Origin: Sycon ciliatum
Taxonomy: Eukaryota; Porifera; Calcarea; Leucosolenida; Sycettidae
Assembly: GCF_964019385.1 (NCBI RefSeq)
Contig: NC_088645.1
Location: forward strand, 27,943,034-28,007,033
Direction: 5' to 3'
DNA length: 64,000 nt
Every line of letters starts with the position of its first letter. The first letter of the stretch is position 1. Below, piece by piece: positions 56,022 through 64,000 of this stretch. Position numbers and translations under genes: made by a program. The notes beneath the pieces were generated by a model, which saw nothing but the letters and a program-made list of their open reading frames with translations, did not search any database and had not been told where the DNA came from.

Positions 56022-56640
56022 GAAGCAAGCCGTATCCGAGAACCGGTCACTGAGTTTGCAGTGTCGTCGTCGCGTGTATGTTGCCGTGGTGCTCTCTACC
56101 CTCCTGTACGGCGCGGAGACCTGGACAACGAAGGCTCCGGACCTACGACACCTCAACCTTTTCCACCATCAATGTGTCAGATCTATCGTTGGAGTGTCGC
56201 GACGGCAGCAATGGGAGACCCACGCAACGTCCTCAGCCCTTGCAAAGACCCTTGGAGTGCCTGAGGACATTGGTCACATCATACGGGAATGACGTTTGCG
56301 CTGGCTTGGACACGTGGCACGGAGGGAAGATCACCGGTTGCCGAAGTGTGTTCTCTTCGGTGAACTGCCTGCCCCGCGCCCCGCGCGTGATCCACGCAAG
56401 AGGTGGAGGGACGTTGTTATGCATGACTTTGCGTCGGTTGAGCCACCGGTACCAACATGTGGATGGTACGATGCAGCCCAGAACCATCCGGTGTGGCGTG
56501 CCATTGCCCGTCGACCACACAAGGCACCCTCTGCTGCTGGCTACGGTTGCGCCTGCGGCCGCATGTTCCGTCAAAGCGGCGACCTGAAACGCCATCAGTC
56601 ATTCTGTCGTGGACTGGAGAAATAACAATGCGGTATCATT
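56022..56640 (+). pseudogene. LINE ORF2 C-terminus with zinc-finger tail, 5'-truncated
   Basis: Reads RRRVYVAVVLSTLLYGAETW, LFHHQCVRSIVGVSRR, then RLRWLGHVARREDHRLPK, LFGELPAPR and KRWRDV, the post-RT region typical of many non-LTR retrotransposons. It ends with CGRMFRQSGDLKRHQSFC, a zinc-finger-like tail, and stops at 56623-56625. A TGA at 56290-56292 interrupts the frame where relatives have an Arg codon. It replaces about 95 bp that the other palindrome arm retains (52890-52985). The clade cannot be assigned from this part. Confidence 0.85.
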
Positions 56641-56873
56641 GCTACGCAATGGGCAAGGTCAAGGTGTGTTTATGGTGGTACAGGTAATGCTATGTACGCC
56701 TCTTTGGTCGCTCACACATTATCCATTGCCGGCATTGGTTACACGTTATTATCAATTTGTTATGACCTTCGCTGGTCTGCACACCCACCCACTCTACTCT
56801 CTACTCTACTCTCTGAAGTTGAGACTTTCGTTTGCCATTTCATCCGGTAGTTGGACTCTCTGAGAATATCCCT
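56641..56873 (-). repeat. Large palindrome, right arm inner segment
   Basis: Reverse complement of about 52690-52900, sharing GTACGCCTCTTTGGTCGCTC and the pyrimidine-rich ACTCTACTCTC extension. Confidence 0.8.
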
Positions 56874-57444
56874 CTGTCCCTCCAGGAACTTGCGATTCCG
56901 CGGCCGCGTTGTTTTCCGCGATTTGAACAAAAGTCCGTGATATCCGCGATATTTGAAAAATCATCCGCGTTATTGTAGAAAACTGTCCTTGATACTTAAA
57001 AAGCACCGCGATATTTCGAAAAGCAACCGCGATATTGGGGTTTTTCTTCGATGTTCTTTAGTTCTTCAAGCTCGTCAGTAGTTTACTTGTGAGATCGACA
57101 CCAGAATGTCGAAGTTTCTGGGCAAATCAGCGGCTGACAAGTCACAAAATAAGGCTCGCGTCGAGTGTTGTCCGAGGATGGAGGAAAGCTGTCTTGCAGT
57201 TGAACACAGTCAGCGCAGCACACGTACGTTCTGCTTTGTCATGCATGATTTATGCTGTACGACTCGTACATCGTACACCACTACAGTACAAGTTCCAAAA
57301 TCGGCCGCAATTTCCGCAATTTTACCACAATAATCCCGCAATATTTGACAAAATACGCAATATTCCCCGCAATTTGTGGCATTTTACCTCGCAACTTTTT
57401 CCGCGATATTTCCGAAATGTCTCCGCAAGTTTCTGGAGGAACAG
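56874..57444. mobile_element. 571-bp TIR element with 6-bp ATCCCT target duplication
   Basis: Tips CTGTCCCTCCAGGAACTTGC and inverted CTGTTCCTCCAGAAACTTGC; ATCCCT at 56868-56873 and 57445-57450. The opposite arm keeps a single TTCCCT at the corresponding place (about 52708-52713 on the other strand). The interior is rich in CCGCGATATT motifs in both orientations. A frame starting ATG 57106 (MSKFLGKSAADKSQNKAR) is unrecognised. Confidence 0.8.
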
Positions 57445-57569
57445 ATCCCTGCTACATGTACATGTATAATATAATTTATACTTTACAATTATCCTTGTAC
57501 GTGTCTATCTTCTTGACACCATGACTTTCTTTGAAGGTCTTGTAGCTATGAAATGTTATTTGCTGCAGG

Positions 57570-58230
57570 CCATGTGTGTGGTGTGGTGTGTGTGTGTGTG
57601 TGTGTGCATCCGTGAATGTCCCACGCTTGGCCCGTGGGTAAATATACAGTCATGTATATGTTATGTGCCACACCAATTTCGCTATCTGTATAATATTATG
57701 CAGCACAGTGGCAGGCATAGAGAGAGAGAGAGAGAGAGAGAGAGACGTTTTAATGTCTCTGATGTGAATTCTTCACTACTACATAATCTACATTGTACTT
57801 GTATGATTGAGCGTATGAGTGTGTGTGTGTGTGTGTGTGTGTACTTGTATGATCGAGCGTACAAGTGTGTGTGTGTGTGGGTGTGCATTTGCAGATTTGG
57901 TGCTTCTCTTGCGACGGGCATGTACATGGTGTGTGTGGGTGCGTCCGTGAATGCCCCACGTGTGGGTAAATATACAGTCATGTACGTGTTCTGTGCCATT
58001 CAATTTCACTAACTGTATATGCAGCACAGTGGCAGGCATAGAGAGAGAGAAAGAGAGATACGTTTTAATAATGTGTCTGAGGTGAATTCTTCACTACTAC
58101 ATGTACTTGTATGATCGAGCGTACGGATGTGTGTGTGTGTGCGTGTGAATGTCCAACGCATAGCCACGTGCGCGGTGCCACACAATTTCATTATGTGTAG
58201 AACAGCGGCTGGTAGAGAGATAGAGACAGA
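57570..58230 (-). repeat. TG-rich tract and diverged ~155-bp units, right arm
   Basis: Mirror of 51700-52545: (TG)n runs at 57590, 57818 and 58128, each near a TGTCCCACGC...GTAAATATACAGTCATGTA unit. Confidence 0.85.
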
Positions 58231-59515
<1,285 letters not shown>

Positions 59516-59817
59516 TCTTTGGATTTCTAATACTGAAGTAGTATAATACAAGTAGGTAGCAGCATAATGCACACAGATCTAGAGTGCTGAGAGTTGTCGA
59601 ATGCGGCGAAAGCAGAGTGTAGTGGACACTACTGTACAGGAGTGAAGCAAAGCTGATTTGTTGTAATGCTGCCTGACTGCTTGCCTGTGTGCAATAATGA
59701 GGTGAACTCATAAAACAGTGAGCCGAAAAAAATATGATTAAAAAGCCGATTCACAAACCAGGTAAAGACAGGAAGAGAAGGAAAGATATGTGCGCATATA
59801 CCCTGCACCCGTGCACG

Positions 59818-59852
<35 letters not shown>

Positions 59853-60095
59853 GGGAGTTGATAGGTGGAGAATTGCGAAAACAGGGGACCCAGTGTGCCC
59901 TCAAGGAGATAAAGAGATAGAGATAGATAGAGAGATATTTTTGGCACAGTATATTCGGCCCTGGTTTAAATATGGCTTTGGAATTTATTTTTCATTGCAA
60001 TCAGGTTCGGCCTCATTTCTCTGTGCTGTGCTAATGAGTCCACAAAGGACGAAACAGTTCTGTCCCCAGATTGGATAGATAGATAGATATAGATG

Positions 60096-60131
<36 letters not shown>

Positions 60132-60149
60132 AAGAGAGAGAGACATAGG
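59516..60149 (-). repeat. Large palindrome, right arm flank of unit I
   Basis: Reverse complement of about 50400-50930, sharing ATATGTGCGCATATACCCTG and CGAAACAGTTCTGTCC, with (CA)n at 59823-59850. Confidence 0.8.
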
Positions 60150-61789
60150 CAGCTGTCTTGGTCGTTATCATCCGATGTATTCCGTGTGGCGTAGACCAGG
60201 TGTGCATTGAGAATCCTTTCACAAGGCATCGCAATAACTATAATTACGGAATTGGGCAGTAATGCGGTGCTAGTCTTGATATGTTTCACTCAGGTCATGT
60301 CTGATATCGTTGGCATAAGAGAAAATCAGTGGGTGTACATCCACTGCACTTGCAAACTTGCGTGTCTCTCTTGCGACGAATGCACATGGTACTTGGTGTC
60401 TGTGTCAATTGGCTCACTCTGTGGGCGAGTGGTCACTGCCTGAGTTCAATGTCGGAAAAGGTAAGTAGCTCTAGAGTGCAGTATAGAGGAAATTATGCCA
60501 AATACGCGGTCATTAGGAGAGACTATACCAGCAACTTCGACTCATATACTTCAATATCTAATTGGATCTGTATAGAAGACGCTGCTCAGTGGTATGGAGT
60601 TGTGGTTGATCAACAGCGTATCTTTTAGGTACATGTGGCATCCATTGGTCTTGTGTGAGTGACACTAGGCATGCAACCGGACAACGTTGGTGAAAGGTTT
60701 CATTACCAAAGAACTTGATTGGTTTGCCATTTAGCTTCCTGTGTGGCGTCACATCGTTTCCGTGGACTGGTTTAGATTCTTGCCCACGTTTCCAGGAGTC
60801 CAGCCAATTAATAGCAGCCGAAGCTATTTGAATAGCCAGATTATGTCTTCTTATCTGCTCTGCACTCCATCCGCTTGCATCAGTTAGCAATGCAAACACG
60901 TTGTCCCCTGCACAGGCACGTGACTTCTGCAGGGAATTCCGAGAGAGCGTAAAGTGGCAGGACGAATTACCGTGAAGTTGCCACATGATCTGAGTACAAT
61001 CGTAGCACATCAAGTCTTGACACTACTAGTACTTGTGACATGATCAATTCTGCTATGCTCTAATGCAGACTGCCAATAAGAGGCATTTGTCAGATACTAG
61101 TAACCATGAGGTACTGAGATGATTCTCTTCGGCAAGCCACCCACTCTGCAAAAAAATGCGCCAAAATTAATAATCTGTCATCTGCCTGCTCCAACTTGAC
61201 TGTCCTCCTGACAAGTGAAAACCGCTGGCGTTGTCCGGCCATAAACACCATTATTGGCATCAATCCAACGCCTTCGTTGCTCCTCATCTCTGCAGCTCAT
61301 ACCAATAGGTCTGGCACGTCGAAAAACTAAAATACTCGGAGCTACAAGCTACATTTTCAGAGACAGGGAGTTGCAAATGGCAAGAAACCCAGCTTCCCTT
61401 CACCTTTGGCATCACGAGCAATGACCACTCATCAGCCAGCAATGTTTTACTAGAGCAAAGGCGCTGGCGCCATGGCCATGGCATGGCGGGAACAGAAACA
61501 GCAACGTTTCTTTCTCAGCAAAAACAAATAAAAAGGAAAGGAACAAAAAAGGATCAACACCAGGGATTCGTCCATACCCGGTACCCAGGCCAGGTGTGTA
61601 CTACCCCTGGAAAGGCTCTCCCACAGATTGCAGTACAAAAGCCACGGCCAAGTGTCCCACTGAGGTGCGGTCGCTTGCCCGGACCGCTGGGCCGCGGACA
61701 CCTACGAAGAGCAGCCTGTGACGTTTATTTTTTTATGACAGAAAATCCGCAAAAATAGTTGGGCTTGTCCCTTTAGCCTTTCGCCCCGG
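60150..61789 (-). mobile_element. Palindrome unit I, right copy
   Basis: Reverse complement of 48780-50395. The minus-strand frame 61013-60558 is the best-preserved coding stretch of the family: SRACAGDNVFALLTDASGWS, then INWLDSWKRGQESKPVHGND and PHRKLNGKPIKFFGNE. The RRWI.ANNGVYG segment is frameshifted by one lost C near 61230. Confidence 0.65.
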
Positions 61790-62095
61790 GAGCAGGGTTG
61801 ACTGGATCCATCGGATCCAAATGTGACCTTTGTGCGTATATGGTGGGTAAAAATCATTTTTATGCTCATTGTCGTACGTCTAGTGGACTTTTGTTGACTT
61901 TTCGTACGACGCGGGCGATCAGTACGACTTGTGCCTTTTGGCGAGGGTGACCTGTCAGCGCCATTTTTTACTTCGTCAACATGGCAACAGCCAAGGTCCG
62001 CAAAAAAGTGTTCGGTTGATTCTGAAGGATCCGACGGATCTGAGATTTGGATCTGGATCTGGATCCGACCAAACGATCATAGCCTAAGTCCTACC
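61790..62095. mobile_element. GGATCC-rich MITE, long version
   Basis: Shares its ends with the palindrome-centre element (CCCGGGAGCAGGGTTG at the left; GGATCCGACCAAACGATCAT at the right). AGCCT flanks it on both sides (about 61777 and 62082). Absent from the equivalent place in the left arm near 48785. Confidence 0.65.
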
Positions 62096-62479
62096 CTGCG
62101 GAAAGAGACCTGCTTGAATCCTGCTTGTACGCACTACATCACTAAAATGATGTAATCACGGAATTTCGCCGTGACAGCAACCCATCCGAGCTGCACACTC
62201 TGGTTTTCATGTACTCTTGATTTATCGCATCTGTTGTCACCTGATATCGTTGATTGATGTAATGTTTTTTCAGCTCTCATTTTCTCGCGCTAGTTAGGGT
62301 CTAAATGACTACTTGCATTGTGCGTATATATATTGAGTTTAGAGCTAGTTTTGATTTGCCAGTAATCCTCTGATGAGATGGCGACGAAAACGTTTAGGAA
62401 CAAGCTTAGTTATTTACATGAAAACAAGTTTTGCTAATGGTGTTTGTACTGAGTGCGCAGCTTACTCTATTTATTGCGT
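62096..62479 (-). repeat. Large palindrome, outermost right arm segment
   Basis: Mirrors 48161-48371 and 48640-48720 (GATGTAATCACGGAATTTCG, CACTCTGGTTTTCATGTACT) but lacks the Penelope-like fragment found between them in the left arm. Confidence 0.85.

Positions 62480-62511
<32 letters not shown>
62480..62511. repeat. (AAT)n tract
   Basis: About ten AAT repeats at the outer edge of the palindrome. Confidence 0.95.
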
Positions 62512-63144
62512 CGCCCGCGTAGGTTTTCAGAAATTTCGGAAGAAAAAAAAGAGTTCATACTACGTACATGTACATGTATGTGCGCTGCACATGCTGCAGC
62601 AGCTAAATGTAGATGCGTCAATCAAAATCGTAAACGTTTACACCACAGCAGCAAAGCTAGGGAGTGCTCCCCATCCGTTCTCTGCGATGAAGGCTGCCAT
62701 GACAAAGCTTTCAGTCGTTCACTGCCTGAGCCTCGTGGGTCCCAGGAATCCCGTAAGTCAGACGAGTTCCGTGGCAACTGGCGTCTGTGGAACGATGTCG
62801 TGGGCAGAAAATCCAAGCCGCAATAGACGCACGGGGAGGAAAAGATGAGCAGCGGGGAGACAAAAGTTTGATAAGCGAACACAAGAACGTTGAAGTAACA
62901 AAACCAAAAATGACGAGTGGGAAAGCGTTTGTTGATGCGATAGCAGATAAATGTATGTTCTCTTCGCCATCTCGTATTAATGAAACTTTATCCTCTCATT
63001 GTTGCACTTTGCCTGATATTCGTGGGCTGATGTGATAATGTAGTGCAAAAATGTATCACAGTATGGGACTGCATGGTTGTACAATATAGTACTGTGTCCA
63101 AGGTGTTCTAGAGCTGTTAGCCTGTTAGTTGTAGAACATCAGTA
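62512..63144. other. Unique segment without left-arm partner
   Basis: Open plus frames at 62591-62848 and 62787-63035 have no recognisable domain. A GTACATGTACATGT palindrome lies near 62563. Possibly the remnant of what the outer inverted pair originally enclosed. Confidence 0.3.
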
Positions 63145-63535
63145 CCGTCGGTCAGTGTCGTGCAATGTTATCGCATGAGCGGATTGTTTAGTAAGGGGCC
63201 GTCCGGGGTTACCGATTGTTTTTACGAAACGAAAAGTTTTAGTATTTTTCAGCCCCCACCCACCATGCCCACCCACCCACCTTTTCTGCAGGTAATACGA
63301 ATTCCAGTAAAATATTGATGTCAATTTTCGGTACCCAGAAGTTACTGGGCATTCTTCATCTGCATTCAATAATTATTTTCAAAACGAAACTCCATTAAAC
63401 CCACCCACCCCTAACGAAAACTTTTCGTTTTGAAAATATGATTGGTAACCTTGGACGGCCCCTAACTGGTGGTGTTAGTGGACAGAATAGCGTAACTTGT
63501 AGTTCCTTGGTCGTTCTTTTTTGTATAAATTAAAC
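63145..63535 (-). repeat. Outer inverted repeat, right copy (split by MITE)
   Basis: Partner of 44571-44700, interrupted at 63195-63462. Confidence 0.85.
63195..63462. mobile_element. 268-bp PIF/Harbinger-type MITE, TAA duplication
   Basis: Tips GGGGCCGTCCGGGGTTACC and inverted GGGGCCGTCCAAGGTTACC; TAA at 63192-63194 and 63463-63465. The left outer copy reads CCAGTTACTAAAC near 44636-44648, a direct empty site. ACGAAAAGTTTT is mirrored inside. Confidence 0.9.
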
Positions 63536-63663
63536 CTTGGCTCTCCATCTGAGTCCAATAACAATGATAATAATAATACTAATAATAACCCAGACTCCTG
63601 CTCTCTACGTGATTTCTCTACATTTCATGTAGAGCAGAATAGCAGAACCTATCTACTATCTTA

Positions 63664-63912
63664 GGGGTCGTCGCAAAAGCTTTCTGTCGTCCCTGAAACG
63701 AACATCGTTCATTTCGTAGTTGGACCCCCCCCCCCTCCCTCTGAAACGAACACAGCTTGCTACGCTAGAGGACGAAAATCGCATGCATGTACATATATAT
63801 TATATGTACATGTCGGTCGACTTGCGATTTTGGCTCGCACCCCTCCCCCCCCCCCCCCCCCCCATGAATCATGTTCGTTTCAGGGACGACAAAAAACTTT
63901 TGCGACGACCCC
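63664..63912. mobile_element. 249-bp MITE related to the previous family
   Basis: Tips GGGGTCGTCGCAAAAGCTTT and inverted GGGGTCGTCGCAAAAGTTTT; CCCTGAAACGAAC is mirrored further in. Flanks are TTA and TTG, compatible with a decayed 3-bp duplication. Contains two C tracts (63724-63734, 63845-63863). Confidence 0.8.
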
Positions 63913-64000
63913 TTGTGGGACTGTCATTCAATAAAACTGTGAACGGTACCATTCGGCATACCGTGATACAACAAACTCTCATCATTCTGTAGTCGAAACA

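Noticed and set aside
62365-62400. Hammerhead ribozyme core (CTGATGAG...CGAAAA), also CTGAAGAG...CGAAAA near 47933
   Set aside because: Penelope-like elements can carry hammerhead motifs, and both have G-N7-C between core boxes, but stem II is at most 1-2 bp and I could not pair stems I and III with a cleavage site.

Overview
The window is eukaryotic and almost certainly from an animal genome. It carries an EGF-like exon bounded by consensus splice sites in symmetrical phase 1, tRNA-derived SINEs with target duplications, and DIRS, Penelope-like, Ty3/gypsy and non-LTR retroelements, with very long microsatellites. There are no operons, ribosome binding sites, rRNA genes or CRISPR arrays. The mix suggests a repeat-rich marine invertebrate such as a sponge or cnidarian, but nothing here fixes the phylum. 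Host coding content is very low; most long reading frames are repeat artefacts.

Layout. 0-6.5 kb: a partial host gene model (EGF-like exon, transmembrane exon, cytoplasmic-tail exon, phase-compatible) with a palindromic element, an antisense SINE and a long-TIR transposon in its introns. 6.5-9.6 kb: a (TC)n tract, a 5'-truncated non-LTR retrotransposon end with a restriction-like endonuclease, and CA-rich minisatellites. 10-22 kb: mostly unassigned DNA with hairpin elements, a possible CRE-bearing promoter, a 45-bp minisatellite split by an 803-bp DNA transposon with GTAC target duplications, dispersed repeats and a strand-switching C/G-tract array. 23-25.9 kb: a decayed Ty3/gypsy pol gene with a minisatellite and a fold-back inside it.

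26-43 kb is a mosaic built on a (GTGTGTGTGGC)n-type satellite. Three partial copies of one DIRS-like retroelement alternate with satellite blocks. The satellite is also the landing site of a non-autonomous LTR retrotransposon (547-bp LTRs, GGTG duplications), a hAT-like MITE, a PIF/Harbinger-like element (TAA duplications, empty sites still visible) and other MITEs.

43.5-63.9 kb is dominated by inverted duplications. A 3.3-kb near-perfect palindrome carries two head-to-head Penelope-like element C-termini. Next to it is a ~14-kb imperfect palindrome (about 48.1-62.5 kb). Its arms each begin and end with diverged copies of one unclassified unit (I and II), so the order is I>, <II, II>, <I. Peptide segments of this unit are conserved in all four copies and match no family I can name with confidence. 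Later insertions (a LINE, a MITE with ATCCCT duplications, a TA-flanked MITE) sit in single arms and leave the opposite arm as a natural empty site. A short outer inverted pair brackets the complex and AAT tracts mark most of its junctions.

How it fits together: the region looks like a heterochromatin-like repeat nest shaped by insertion and by fold-back or template-switch duplication. Perfect fold-backs occur inside gypsy, at the DIRS/satellite junction and at the Penelope-like junction. The host gene fragment at the left edge is the only part likely to serve the organism directly.
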